A DNA stretch of 64,000 bases, from NCBI RefSeq assembly GCF_046630445.1, contig NC_092338.1, positions 340,943,501 through 341,007,500 on the forward strand, read 5' to 3'. The translations under genes and the position numbers were made by a program. Positions within the stretch are counted from its first letter, which is position 1. Every line of letters begins with the position of its first letter. The notes below the pieces were generated by a model. The model made no database searches. It was given only the letters and a program-made list of their open reading frames with translations, and was not told the DNA's origin. The DNA comes from Rutidosis leptorrhynchoides. Lineage: Eukaryota; Streptophyta; Magnoliopsida; Asterales; Asteraceae. Positions 11,216-23,549 of the stretch are shown piece by piece.

Positions 11216-13396
11216 CTATCACACCCCCAGTTAGGGCCTGGGCGAAATGTGACTTAATATCAAAATATACCAACATATTATAATAACGAGAACAATACTA
11301 AATGAGAAAGTTAAACTTTATAGAGTACGCAGCGGAAAATGAAATGTCATTACAAAGGAGTAAAGTAAATGTTTAAATGCAATAGTAATAAATGCGATAA
11401 TCTCTTGATCCTATGTCCAAGTAGCATCACATAAGCAGTAGATAAGTAAGCTTGAATCAAACAGCACCTGAGACAAAACATGCTAAAGTGTCAACCAAAA
11501 GGTTGAGTGAAGTTCATAGGTTTAACAAAATTTTGACCGTTGTTTTAGACCACAAGATTTAGTTTGTAAAGTTGATCTCCCGCAGGATCAAAAAGTTATG
11601 CCAAAGCGTGATATTTAGACTAAATGTTCAAGTTTGCCCCATGACAAGTTGTATCTGTCCTTGTCGGTTTAATTTCATTATCAAGTAATACAAAGACTTA
11701 GTCAAATGTATCGGGGACGTTACTCCCGTTAGGCCTACCCCCAATAATTAAGCATGCAGCAGCAATTAAAAATATCATTGTAGGGACTTAGTTGGACATA
11801 GCTGGGTATATCATAGTTTAACAGTTTGGTACTTGTGTCTAAATTGTAAAAAGTAAAAACAGCATGTGTCTCACCCCAAGTAAAGTAAGTAAGTTTGCTA
11901 GCAATAAAGAGGGGCTATGAATTCACCTTAAATAGCAGTTGAAGTTTTCCACGCAAGAAGGAAAGTAAAGCAAGTAAGTGATCTGGATATCAACCTAGAG
12001 GTATAACGTTTGATTAGTTAATGTCTAACTGACATAAAGTATGTTTATTAATATAGCAACTATATTGACAGTGACGGTTTTCGAGAAAAGTTCCTATTTC
12101 TCAAAAGTTTCTATTTTTGGAAACTTACTATTTATGGAAAGCTTCCACTTATAGTAAGTTTCTAGTTTAAGAATGTTTAGGTTATAATTCTTAACAAAGA
12201 TGTTGTACAATCTCGCCCAAACTTCGTTGCTAACATGCAAGTCACTCGAATGATCTATTGTTACCGAGTGGCCCAGGATCTCTTGACCAGAAACTAAGTC
12301 TTGGCATTCGAGATCCACAAGCGTCCCATAATGGTAACAAGGATCACCCTAGGCCACAAGTAGCGGTGATGTTTGTAGTCTTTGTACGCTATCTTTAATT
12401 ATAACCTTCACGTTAGGTGCGTATATACATATATATTCATTAATTCGATTTTAATTATAATTCCTATATATTAATTCATAAAAATACTTTTATAATTTTT
12501 AGAAACATATATTACTAATTATAACATGTTATTTATTTTATTTTTAATTGCATATAATTTATAACATTATTTACATGTTTTGGTAAAAAAAAATAATAAA
12601 CCGAAGTAAAAAGTAAAAAAGTAAAAAGTAAAAAGTGAGAAAAGAATACTTACTAGTAGTAATTCTTCAAAGAGAGAATGAGAGAAATTTTGGTGTGAGT
12701 TTGAATGAGAAATGAGGGGTATTTATACTTGAAAAAATTAGGTAAAAAGAATAAAATAATTAAAAGAAAAAGAAATATTTTAATTTTTAATGGGATTTTA
12801 AAATTCAAAATTATTAAATGTTAGGTCATGGGATAATGCACAAAATAAAATAATAAAAGTAGTTTTTCCATTATAATTTTTTAACTAAAAAGTATTTTAT
12901 TTATTTATTTATTTTTTTTAAATTCATTTATTTTAAGGATTTTTTTATATATAAATAAACAAATTGATTTAGTGTTTTTCCAAGAATATTTGTCAATATT
13001 TTTTTTATTTAATTAATAAATACAAATTTGCATAAAAATAATAAATAATTTGGTATTTTGTATTTTTAATAATAATTATGATTTTAATTATTAAACTATA
13101 GTTTTAGTAAGTTTGTAAATATTATTACATTTATATATAATTGGATTTATTATATAGTTAAATATATAATACATTAACTAAATAATAAAAGTGATACAAA
13201 GTTTATATACTTAGTTAAATTATGTCAAATTATATAAATTAATAATATATTATTTATTTAAGCGTACATTGTTGACTAAAAATTACTATTCGGTCAATAT
13301 TTAATTGTATATAACAACCCTTAATACATATAGTCAGGCAGATAACCTTAGGGTTAATTCAGTAAATTTAGAAGTCAAAAAGTGAGGGTTGTTATA
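11216..13396 (-). repeat. LTR of element A, shared in tandem with pol copy A2
   Basis: About 2.18 kb. On the minus strand it starts TATAACAACCC (the usual TGTAAC with one change) right after the purine tract of A2 and ends just before the primer site of A. One LTR thus serves as the 3' LTR of A2 and the 5' LTR of A, the arrangement left by unequal recombination. It is AT-rich in the half near 13396. At 12090-12175 it carries a few AGTTTCTATTTTTGGAAA-type repeats like those of LTR family B. Confidence 0.85.
11468..11926 (-). other. Splice-like segment with a conserved hairpin in LTR A
   Basis: On the minus strand a donor-like AAG/GTGAATTC (GT from 11926) is followed 459 nt later by the acceptor-like TTTTGTCTCAG/GT (AG at 11468). 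Just before the acceptor, 11491-11506 forms a perfect 6-bp stem with a four-base loop (TCAACC-TTTT-GGTTGA). The same layout is found in LTRs B and F with a compensatory stem change. Splicing itself is an inference. Confidence 0.4.
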
Positions 13397-13397
13397 G

Positions 13398-13410
13398 TAC
13401 CTCCCCGTTA
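13398..13410 (-). other. Polypurine tract of pol copy A2
   Basis: The minus strand reads TAACGGGGAGGTAC-like purine-rich sequence between the pol stop codon and the LTR start, as in other Tekay elements (compare 38845-38857). Confidence 0.75.
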
Positions 13411-13432
13411 ATAAAAACTTCGTCCCGAAGTT

Positions 13433-15633
13433 TTAGGTAGACTTCTCGGATGCATCAGCGGTTGAGAAGAGATGGGGATATTTCTGTTTCATTTGTCACG
13501 TTCCCAGGTATACTCGGGGTCATGTCGTGAATTCCAACGGATCTTAACAATAGGTATGGTGCTTTGTTTTAAGCGTTTAGCAGATCGGTCCATGACTTCT
13601 ACGGGTTCCTCTATGAAGTGCATTTTATCATCAATGCGAATGTCATCCAAAGGAATAACGAGAGTGTCATTAGCAATACACTGTTTAAGGTTTGAGACAT
13701 GAAACACATCATGTACTTGACTGAGTTCGGTTGGTAGTTCTAATCGATATGCCACGGGACCAATTCTTTCAGTGATTGTGAAAGGTCCAACATATCATGG
13801 ACTGAGTTTACTTCGTTTACCGAAACAGACAACACCTTTCCAAGGGGATACTTTTAACATGACTTTATCTCCAACTTGGTATTCGATGTCCTTTCGTTTC
13901 TTATCGGCATAACTCTTCTGTCGGCTACGGGCAGTTTCTAAACGTTGCTTGATTTGAACAATCTTTTCGGTAGTTTCGTGAATAATTTCAGGACCAGTTA
14001 AATGTCTGTCCTCAAGTTCATCCCAACACAGAGGGGATCTACACTTTCGTCCATATAGAGCTTCAAAAGGTGCAGCTTTAATGCTAGAGTGATAACTATT
14101 GTTATAAGAAAATTCAACCAAAGGCAGATGTCTATCCCAGCCTTTGTCGAAGTCGATAACACAAGCGCGAAGCATATCTTCCAATGTTTGAATGGTTCGT
14201 TCACCTTGACCATCGGTTTGCGGATGATAAGCAGTACTCATGTCGAGTTGAGTTACAAGAGCAGTTTGTAAGGATTTCAAGAATCTGGAAGTGAATCTAC
14301 TGTCGCGATCGGATATGATTGATATAGGAACACCATGACGAGAGACAATTTCTTTGATATACAGTTGTGACAATCTCTCCATCTTGTCGGTCTCCTTGAT
14401 CGGTAAGAAATGAGCAGATTTAGTAAGACGGTCTACTATGACCCATATAGTATCATTTCCACTAGAAGTCTTGGGCAATTTAGTAATAAAGTCCATAGCG
14501 ATACATTCCCACTTCCACTGCGGAATATCGGGTTGTGTCAACAGAGCAGAAGGCTTTTGATGTTCAGCCTTGACTTTCAAACAAGTGAGACACTTACTAA
14601 CATAAGTAGCAATGTCGGTTTTCATGTTAGGCCACCAGTAGAATTCCTTCACATCGTGGTACATCTTACTGGAACCCGGATGAATAGAATACCTAGTCTT
14701 AGACTAATTCACCGAGATTACCGAAGCGAGGAACCCAAATTCTGTTGCCAAAGTACCGTGTACCATTAGCTTTCACTTGGAGTTGGTTCTCGAAACCGAT
14801 AGGTCCTTCACCTTCGATAAGTGTTGGTTTAATAGCTTCCAGTTGAGCTTCGCAAATTGGTGATATAAGATTTGATTTGATTTTCAGGTTTAAGGCACGA
14901 ACACGTTTAACATCGTCTTTTTGACTAAGGGCATCGGCAACTACATTTGCCTTGCCAGGATGATATTCCATCTTACAGTCATAATCGTTCAATAACTCGA
15001 GCCATCGGCTTTGCCTCATATTCAGCTGTTTTTGATCAAAGATGTGTCGAAGACTTTTATGGTCAGTGTACACCGTAAACTGGGTACCATATAGATAATG
15101 TCTCCATATCTTTAATGCAAATATCACGACACCTAACTCAAGGTTGTGAGTGGTATAGTCTCCTCTTGTTTCTTCAACTGTCTAGATGCGTAGGCAATAA
15201 CCTTTTCACATTGCATTAAAACACAACCAAATCCTTGCTTTGAGGCATCGCAGTAAACAACAAAATTGTCAGTACCTTCAGGTAAAGATAGAATCGGGGC
15301 TGTGGTGAACATCTCCTTCAGAATCTTGAAAGCGGATTCCTGTTCTTCGGACCACTCAAATTTCTTCTCTTTTTGTGTTAGCTTCGTAAGAGGTTTAGCA
15401 AGAAGTGAAAAATCCTTTATAAATCTCCGATAGTAACCGGCAAGTCCCAAAAATTGGAGAATATGCTTCGCAGTCTTTGGTATCTCCCAGTTCTGAATAG
15501 CAGTGATTTTAGCAGGATCAAAATGTATTCCTCTTCTATCAACAACAACATGTCCAAGGAATTGTACGGTTTTGAGCCAAAACTCGCACTTCGAGAATTT
15601 AGCATAAAGTTGTTCCTTTCGTAAGAATTCAAG
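13433..15633 (-). pseudogene. Tekay-like pol A2: partial RT, RNase H, integrase and chromodomain-like tail
   Basis: Homologous to the pol at 1-1795 and 36171-38823. In order from 15633 downward it has the RT thumb ([15 protein letters not shown]), RNase H ([20 protein letters not shown]), then integrase with the zinc-binding CLTC, the catalytic region around [16 protein letters not shown] and [13 protein letters not shown], then HDVFHVSNLK and a chromodomain-like end (IPIVKIRWNSRHDPEYTW). Several frameshifts break it, near 13489, 13795, 14664-14699 and 15127-15133. The RT palm, protease and gag are gone, cut at the junction with an LTR fragment at 15633/15634. Confidence 0.9.
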
Positions 15634-15751
15634 GATATAAATAACTAACTTGGGTCAAGTCTTAGTATAATAGCTATTGTACATGTTGCAAGTAGACATA
15701 GAACAACACTCAACATGCATCGGTTTGATCGGAACAGCGTACGGACACACA

Positions 15752-15984
15752 CTTTCTATTTTTAGAAAGTTTCTATTTTTAGCAGGTTTCCATTTTTGGA
15801 AAGTTTCTATTTTAGGAAAGTTTCTATTTTAGGAAATTTTCTATTTTACGAAAGTTTCTATTTTAGGAAAGTTTCTATTTTAGGAAAGTTTCTATTTTTG
15901 GAAAGTTTCCAAATTTAGAAAGTTTCCATATTTAAAAAGTTTCTATTTTTAGAAAGTTTTAAGTTAGGAAAGTTTCCTTATTTA
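15752..15984. repeat. Tandem array of about 17-bp units (GAAACTTTCC type)
   Basis: About a dozen degenerate copies of AGTTTCTATTTTNGGAAA in a row. The orthologous arrays in the other B LTRs (32828-32950 and 40970-41076) have fewer copies, so the array has expanded or contracted between copies. Confidence 0.8.
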
Positions 15985-15985
15985 G

Positions 15986-16065
15986 AAAGTCAACAAAAGT
16001 CAACTGAAAGTCAAAGTCAACCGAAAGTCAACTCAAAAGTCAACCTTGGTCAAACATAGTCAACA
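15986..16065. promoter_or_regulatory. Cluster of eight W-box-like motifs (GTCAA/TTGAC)
   Basis: Eight AGTCAA or GGTCAA motifs in 80 bp, i.e. TTGAC(T/C) on the minus strand. TTGACY is the core bound by WRKY factors, and such sites are known to drive stress-induced transcription of some plant retrotransposons. Function here is inferred from motif density only. Confidence 0.5.
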
Positions 16066-18054
16066 TTAATTTTAAAAGTGTAAGTTGTAATAATAGTATA
16101 AGTTATAATATTAATTAAAGTTAAATATGTATAATTATGTCATAACATAAGTTTAATTAAATTAAAATGAATTATTAAAGTTAACCTAAGTTTAAATGAT
16201 ACAATTAATATAACATAAGTATTTAATTAATTAATTAAATATTAGTCATAATATAAGTATTATTAATTAATAATAAATTTTAAATCATATCATAAGTATT
16301 ATTAATTAATAATGAATTATTAATCATATCATAAGTTTCTAATTATAATCATTAAATCATAAGTATTTAATAATTAAATTATAATTAAATAATAACTAAG
16401 CCTTATAATAATTAAATAATTAATTAATCCTTATTATAAGTCTTATTATAATAATCTCATAATATAAGTTCAATACTTACCATAAGTATTTTTCATTAAT
16501 AATAACAGTATTATTAATCACAAGTTTAATTAAATGTTTAATTAAATCATAATTAATTAATAAATGATATAATAAATATATATCATAAGTCTTAAATTAA
16601 ATTAATTACTTTTTATATCATAAGTAATTTATTAATAATGAAATTCATTATTTATATCATAAGTCATAATTAATAACCATAAGTTTTAATTAAAAGTTCG
16701 TCGGGTCATAACTTGAGCCCCGGGAATCATTTTTCGGCGAGCCTTATATATATCTTCGCCTAACCAACTCACCTGACACCTTAATGTGCTCAAGAACATC
16801 CCAAGAACAGTCACCAAGTTGTGACTTACAGCCCTTAATCAGTTTGGATCTTTAATCCGCTCAAAAACTTGTTTTAGTCATAACGGGTGATCCGTGGCTC
16901 GGATTTCGATGACCCGAACATGAAAGTTCATCCCATCATCAATCCTAACACACTAGTACACCCTAGAGACTATAAAGATGATCACAAAGTCGGACCATAC
17001 CTGTACCAATTCGTTTTCACAATTGAATTTCAATAAAACACCATTTTAATCATATCTAGAGCTCCGAGAATCGAAATGACATGAATCCGGAGTCTATAAT
17101 TAATGTCTTGATGAGAGGAACTCATATAAATACTTTAATTTCACTTTTGTATCAGTTATATATACAGAAAACAACAATCAAACCGCTGTCCCAAAACAAT
17201 CAAACCGAAAACATGAATTAACGAGCACTTCTACGCATACAATCAACAATACGATAACATATAATCATCATACTACTAATATAACATATAAAATCAGTAA
17301 AGTAAATGAAAATTTTGAAAAGCTAGGGTTAGGGTTTATACCCTAATCAAGAATCAAATGGTATGAACGTGTAGAGCACGATGCTGTGAATCCGGAAACA
17401 ATGAAAGCCCTAAATCTCAAAATGTAAATTGTTGAAGATAATGATGGTGTTGGTGAAGGTAGGTGATTGCCAAGGAAGCAAGGAGGAGGAGAAAAAAAAA
17501 TGGTTGCTAGGTTAGAAATGGGATGAATTTTTGTGATTTTGATCAAAATAATCACAAGTTACAAGGAATGGCAAAACCAACCCCTCCCCCTTTGACATTT
17601 TCGGCCAAAAACAGTAGGGTGGGACCCCTTAGTGGGCCATTTAATATAAGACTAAAAGCTTTTAGCCCGAATGCCCGAACGAAGCCCGAAACGCGAAAAC
17701 ACAGCTACGCGATTAAATATTCGGAGAGATAACATATACGCGACAAATAAAATATATAAACACTATATATAACCATATGATATAAAAATATCATATTTAA
17801 AATAATTTGGATTTAAAAATCCCAAAAGTCTGACCGTTGGTTTGAAAAATGAAAAGATTCGCCGGATAGAAATCCACGACACGTAGAAACGTACAACTTA
17901 AAATATGAATATAAATATTCATATAACAAATAATAATTAATATATTATTATAAAAATAATAATATAGGTCATAGAAATGATGTGGCACGAATAATAATTA
18001 ACGGTCGTTAAATAATTAACGGTAAAAGATAACGGAAAAAGTAGGGACGTTACA

Positions 18055-19066
18055 ACATTCGTAATCAATTTAATAATTATTAGATTAACTAATTTGAAGA
18101 TAGGTTCGATAGGTTCGACAGGTTCCAATGAGTTGTCATTCAATTAGACAATACCCCTTACCTATTAATAGTCAATAGTCCAATGTTCACAAGTGTCGGT
18201 CTTTTGTCCAAACCCTAATTATGGTACAAAATCCAATAACCCCATCTTAATATTTAGCCTAACATCACGATTACTTTGGCTCAAATAAGCATAATAATAA
18301 CTTAGTTACGAGACATTAATTTAAAAAGGAAAAACACAGCTTACAGTGATTATTTATCGCGTAGCGTCGCACGGACAGAGTTTCGACTTACAAAACCTTA
18401 AAACGTTTATTACATTAACCCAATTATTATTAAACTTAATATTATAAATATAAATATATATATTTCTTACAGAGGAAGAAGAGTGAAAGAGTGTGTGTAA
18501 TTCGTCCAAAAATTGCTAAATTTATAGACTTGGCCACACATTCCCTGCCATGCGATCGCATGGAATTTGTGCCCCCAGGCCTTGCGATCGCATGGCCTCC
18601 TGATCCAGCTCATATGCTTGCCAAAAACGTGGGCGGCTCAATAATTTAATAAATATATAATTTTATATATATAATTTTATATAATTATATATATTATATT
18701 ATATTCTTGTGCATAGTTGACTTGTAATTTTAGCTCCGTTGACTCGCGCGTTGATGCTCAGTTCATGTCTCGGTTCTGGATTTTTGAACGTCCTTTCGTA
18801 CGCTTAGATATCTTGTACTTTACGTTCCGCGGCTTGTACTCTTGTAATTTTTAGACGTTTCTTATCAATAAATGGAACCACTTGGATTGTATCTTGTACA
18901 TTTGAGCTTTTTGGTCATTTGCGTCTTCAAATCGTCGTTTTCTTCTTTTGTCTTCACACTTATTTATTTAAACGATTACAACATAAAAATAGAACAATAG
19001 TAACTAAAATCTTTACATATTGGAAGGATATTGATACTAAATATATGTTCATTTAGAGCACTATCA
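18055..19066 (-). repeat. Partial 3' LTR of element D
   Basis: Homologous to the C LTR in reverse complement (ends GAGCACTATCA). The part distal to 18055 is lost at the family-B LTR. It includes a TATAAATT box at 18519-18526 (minus) and a palindrome pair. Confidence 0.85.
18548..18597. promoter_or_regulatory. Paired palindromes, 32 bp apart, next to a TATA box (D LTR)
   Basis: CCATGCGATCGCATGG at 18548-18563 (perfect) and GGCCTTGCGATCGCATGGCC at 18578-18597 (one mismatch). Centres are 18555.5 and 18587.5, exactly 32 bp. The minus-strand TATA starts at 18526, 29.5 bp from the nearer centre. Confidence 0.75.
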
Positions 19067-19081
19067 AATATCCCCACACTT
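19067..19081 (-). other. Polypurine tract of element D
   Basis: Minus strand AAGTGTGGGGATATT immediately before the LTR start, identical to those of C and E. Confidence 0.85.
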
Positions 19082-21310
19082 GAATGTTGCTTGTCCTCAA
19101 GCAATACAGAACTTGAAATTAAATCACACTTCACTCGAATCACTTTTTTATTCTCACACTTTATACATCAGTGATTTTGATACGACGGTATAAACAATGA
19201 TAGTAACGATGTGGTTTACAGTCCCACATGACTATAAAAATTTAGATCCTTTAGGAAATTGAATCTTTATGAAAACATTTGATCTTTTGAAAATTCATTC
19301 TAGCTTTTACCCTAGATAAGTTTTCTGGAATAACCCTTCACCGGTGTTTGCAAAATGTTTTTGTGGGTTTTGTGGGTTTTAGATTTGAAAATTTTAGCTC
19401 AAAACTTATGGTTTTGTGTCACCCACTTGCTAATCCTTATATTAGGAAAGCAACACATCCAGTTTACTTGTCCCGTATATTACCTTTTGGTAAACTACCG
19501 TCCGGTTGTAAAGGAAAGCGATGAACAAGCAACTGTTAAGGCAATGTCTAATGACATGCAGATGTTCATGGTCCACAACGTGTCGGATGCAATTACTATC
19601 CTTTTTAGGAGCAATAGCAAAGATCATCCTATAGTTTTTTGGTCTGGCACAAGGTCCTGTCTTCGACCATGCTATGCAACCACCGTTCTTACGGTTGACA
19701 CCCAATTTGGTTCAGGTGACCTAATGAATTCTAGGTGAATTCCTAGGATTTTACGTTCAATGGTAATGAACGCATTGAAATAGGTTTTCAGAAAACAAAT
19801 CGGTTTTAATTTGGTCAAAATATTTTCTCGTTCAAGCTCGAGTTTAGATATCATTGAATTCCATGAGTTTGTAATTCTCAATCTTTAAGGTCAATCTCAA
19901 GGATTGGGTAATATCAGGTTTAAATGCTAATTTTTAATCTTTAAGGAGATTATCCTTTCTGAGGGTCTGATTCATTAGTCTTATCAAGCTAATTTGTACG
20001 GCGCCCTCCCCATTTTACGAGACAGATCCTCTCATGGTTAGGATAAGTCTGACCACTTGGCAACCCTGTTTGATGCTGAGGTCCGTGGATTTCCAGCTGA
20101 TTTTTGAGAAAACTTTTCAAGGTTTTTCATAGACTCTACAACTGGTCTGGACGACAACTTCCTGACCTAAATCAAGAAGCGCGTGTCTTTTTCGGAAGAC
20201 TTTACTTCCTTTTTATGATGGAATTGATTCATCGTGTAGATCCATCTTTCTTTCGAATGTATTACAGTAAATCGGGTAAAACTATTAATTTTGTCCAAAA
20301 CAAAAGCACCAGCAATAATCTTGTACAAAAATATGTGATATCTGTTTTAAAGAACTTGGTACATTCTTCGCACACTTAGCTTTTATTTTATTTCTTTCTT
20401 TGCCTTTTTATTCTCCTTTATTCCATTTTAAATGAATTCAAGCGTTTTGGGTTGTTTCTCAATTAATGTTCTTTCCGAGGTAACAATAATTTCAGTATTA
20501 TCACATAGTTTTATCGTTCATAAATATGTATAAACATGATTTTGAGTTCATTTAATTAAAAAAATTTCAGATTTTCACAAAATTTGGCAATTAAACTAAG
20601 TGTAAACCCGAGAGAATTTATAACCCTTCCCCACACTTGAGATCTTGCAATGCCCTCATTTGCATGAAATCAGACTATAATTATAAATTCATGAGGGTGA
20701 TTAGTGTAGAAAAGTGATTAAAAATACCCAGTTTGTAATTACTAAGCTCGTCGAATGATAGATGGCGCGCCTCATCGTTCATTCCTTTTGTTGTAATTTC
20801 ACATATGTTTTGCGTCTTATTGTCAAAATTAGTAGCTTTTGCTGAACTTAATGTCAGTCTTTGAAATTGCGCTGTTTTACCCTGGTTTACCCTATTTTAC
20901 ATAAGATAAACTACAAACATATATATACATATATATTTTTTTTTGGCATAATTTAGATCAATAAAAATAAAATAATGATAATAAAATTTTTTGCCCCGCC
21001 CTCGGGTAAAGCAATTTCGGTTACATGACCTAGTCTTTAACTTTCGACGAATTTTAGAAATCCTTTTTTAAACTTAATGAAATAAAGCAAATTTTTGTTT
21101 TTAAATTCACACAAAACATAAATTTAAAAAGCGTATTAATTTCATACAAAACCTACAAAACAAAAAAAATTCAGAATGAGGGAGAAAACTAGTTCTTTAG
21201 TGTCTGCTAGCGGAAAAGACCAATCAGATTCCATTCTCGGAACTACACGAGAACAGAATAACTAACTCTAGACAGCATTTTCTTTTTATAACATTTGAAT
21301 CTCCCCAGAC
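19082..21310 (-). other. Long 3' non-coding block of element D
   Basis: Homologous to the block in E (4212-6149) up to about 20895 and to that in C. It has the same 68-codon stretch (about 20043-20247) but with a stop and a one-base insertion. The last part (20900-21310) matches only C. No polymerase or integrase motifs in any frame. Confidence 0.7.
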
Positions 21311-23031
21311 TTAGGTACCTGTGGTGTCGAAATTGTGATTAACTTCATTGTCAATTTCTTTTGGACCATAATAAACTTGCATATCTGTGACTTTTGCTTT
21401 AAGCCATTGGTCGGATTCTTGTGTAATATCCACAAATTCAACTAGTTTCGCCTTTTCTTTAGGCGATAGATTGGATACTAACCGGTTACATAACTTAGAG
21501 TTCCCCTTGGTTCTAGCATCGCGAATCCGTTCAATAAGTTTCTTCATTAAACTGTTAATAACGGAGTCATTTAATTTTGTATCAACAACGGGGTTCTTTG
21601 TTATCAGGTCATCATTAGGTGTTACTTCATCTTCCCCACACTTAGACGTTTTATTATTGCTAAGCACTACCGTTGGAGTTGATAAAACAATATGCTTCTC
21701 ATCGATCATTTTTATTGGTTCAACGGTTTTGTTTGGTGGAGATTTAGACTTTCGAATCACAAGGGTGATTGATTTTTTCACCATTACTAAGTGTCATTCT
21801 ACCCTCTCTTGACGCTAAGAATGGTCGACCTAAAATTAGAGGAATGTTTGAGTCCTCTTCTTGGTGGAAGTTTTGGTGGAACTGTCTTCACCGGGTTTAC
21901 TTCTACGGTTTTTGTTTCTTGCACTTTCTTATTCTTCTTCTTCTTTTCAGAGGTATCACAAACTTTATTACCTATTACTTGCTCATACTCAACTCCTTTT
22001 CTTGGAAACGGGATGGGTGGTCTGTATGGTGCCACCACTGGCTTTACATACTCGGGTGGTGGTGGTGTTGTAACTTCTTCATTATTACTCACATCTAAAA
22101 CCTTCCAATCTTCTGGTGCTGGTTTTTCAAAATTCGTTGAAACCATATTAACATTTTCATTCCGAGGATTTACTTCGTATTACTCGGTAGCTTTCCTTGT
22201 TCCCTCTCACTCATCATGCTAGCAAGAGTACCTATGTGTTTTTATAGATTCAAAATGGAAGCTGGTTGAGTTCTTAATGACTGATCAAACCTCTCATTCG
22301 TTTGGGTTTGAGATGTAATAAATTGTGTTTGAGATTCCATTAACTTTGCCATCATTTCTTCCAGATTTGGCTTTTTCTCTTCGGTTTGTTGTGGTGGTTT
22401 ATATAAGCCAGGTCTTTGTTGATTGAAAGTATTGTTTTGAGTTGGTTGGTTATTCGGACCTTGTTGGTTATACGAGTTATTGTTGGGTCCATTTGGATTG
22501 TAAAGAATGTTTTGATTTCGATTGAAGTTTGGCCTTGGCGGTTGATAATTATTTCCCGGCCTTTGGTTCATGTAGGAAACATTCTCTCGTTGTTCCATGG
22601 TTTGTTCAATGTGACAATCTTTCGTTAAGTGTGGTCCACCGCATTGCTCACAACTGATTCGTATTACGTGAATATCTTTAGTCATCTTTTCCATTCGTCT
22701 CTTGAAAGCATCTAGCTTTGCGGAAACGGAATCAAAGTCATTGCTAGAATCGGCTCTAGCCGCTTTAGATGAACAAAAAATATCTTTTTCCTGGGGCCAC
22801 TCATGTGAGTGGGAGGCTGTGTTATCAATAATTTTGTGAGCTTCGGTTGCGGTTTTCTTCATAATGGAACCACCAGCTGCTGTGTCGATGTCTTTTCGTG
22901 TAGCAACGCCAAAACCTTGGTATAATATTTGTACTATTTGATAAGTGTCTAAACCGTGCTGAGGACATCCTCTCAACAACTTCCCGAATCTTGTCCACAC
23001 CTCATATAATTTTTCATTTGGCTTTTGCGCG
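21311..23031 (-). pseudogene. Gag-protease remnant of element D (Athila-like gag)
   Basis: From 23031 downward it has the gag capsid tail (RFGKLLRGCPQHGLDTYQIV), a linker, and the knuckle CEQCGGPHLTKDC. A proline/asparagine-rich stretch (NQRPGNNYQPPRPNFNRNQN) and a lysine-rich end follow. The protease is largely deleted: the frame goes from the PPR that precedes it in C straight to the end of the domain (compare NIPLILGQPFLAS in C), so the catalytic motif is gone. A tail (SPKEKAKLVEFVDITQESDQ) ends at 21311. Frame changes occur near 21790 and 22150-22240. It cannot make a working protein. C inserted into its capsid region. Confidence 0.85.
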
Positions 23032-23498
23032 TGATAGTGCTTCAAATGAACATATATTTAGTCGCAATATCATCCCAATATGTAAAGTTTTTAGTTGCAA
23101 TTGTTCTAATTTCAAGTAATATTCGTTTAAATAAATAAGTGCAAAGCTGAAGACGCAAATGAAGATTTGAAGACGCAAATGACCAAAAAGCTCAAATGTA
23201 CAAGATATAATCCAAGTGGTTCAATTTATTGATGAGAAATGTCTAAAAATTACAAGAGTATAAGTCGCAGAACGCAAAGTACAAGATATCTAAGCACACA
23301 AAAAGACGTTCAAAAATCCGAAACCGAGACATAGACCGAGCGTAAACGAGCAAGACATCGAAGCTAAAATTACAAGTCAACTATGCACAAGAATATAATA
23401 TAATATATATATAATTATATAAAATTGTATATATTATATTATATATTATTAAAATCGAGCAGCCCACGTTTTGAAAAGCAAAAATATCTGTCCCAGCT

Positions 23499-23549
23499 GG
23501 CCATGCGATCGCATGGCCTAGAAGCACAAATCTCATGTGATCGCATGAG
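23499..23549. promoter_or_regulatory. Paired palindromes, 32 bp apart, upstream of a TATA box (C 5' LTR)
   Basis: A perfect 20-bp palindrome GGCCATGCGATCGCATGGCC at 23499-23518 and CTCATGTGATCGCATGAG (one mismatch) at 23532-23549. Centres are 23508.5 and 23540.5, 32 bp apart. TATAAATT starts at 23571, 30.5 bp from the nearer centre. Confidence 0.78.

Larger units (their letters stand above)
15634..18054 (-). mobile_element. Truncated LTR of Tekay family B
   Basis: Reverse complement of the first 2.3 kb of the LTRs at 30745 and 38858, starting at TGTAACGTCCC (18054 downward). The downstream part of the LTR, including the splice-like segment, is missing, because at 15634 the sequence jumps into pol A2. 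The right edge abuts the LTR of element D (ACATTCGTAATC). The uninterrupted form of that site is visible in the C LTR near 24065. Confidence 0.85.
18055..23031 (-). mobile_element. Element D: degraded, truncated gag-pro-only LTR element, relative of C
   Basis: From right to left on the minus strand it has part of gag, protease remnants, a long 3' non-coding block, the purine tract and the first 1 kb of an LTR. Element C interrupts its gag at 23031. The missing upstream gag, leader and 5' LTR are not found on the far side of C, so that part has been deleted. The LTR is cut by the family-B LTR at 18054. There is no RT or integrase. Confidence 0.8.

Noticed and set aside
21769..22222. Plus-strand frames of 109-143 residues, and minus-strand frames at 27788-28252
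   Set aside because: Antisense shadows of the gag-pro frames of D and C.
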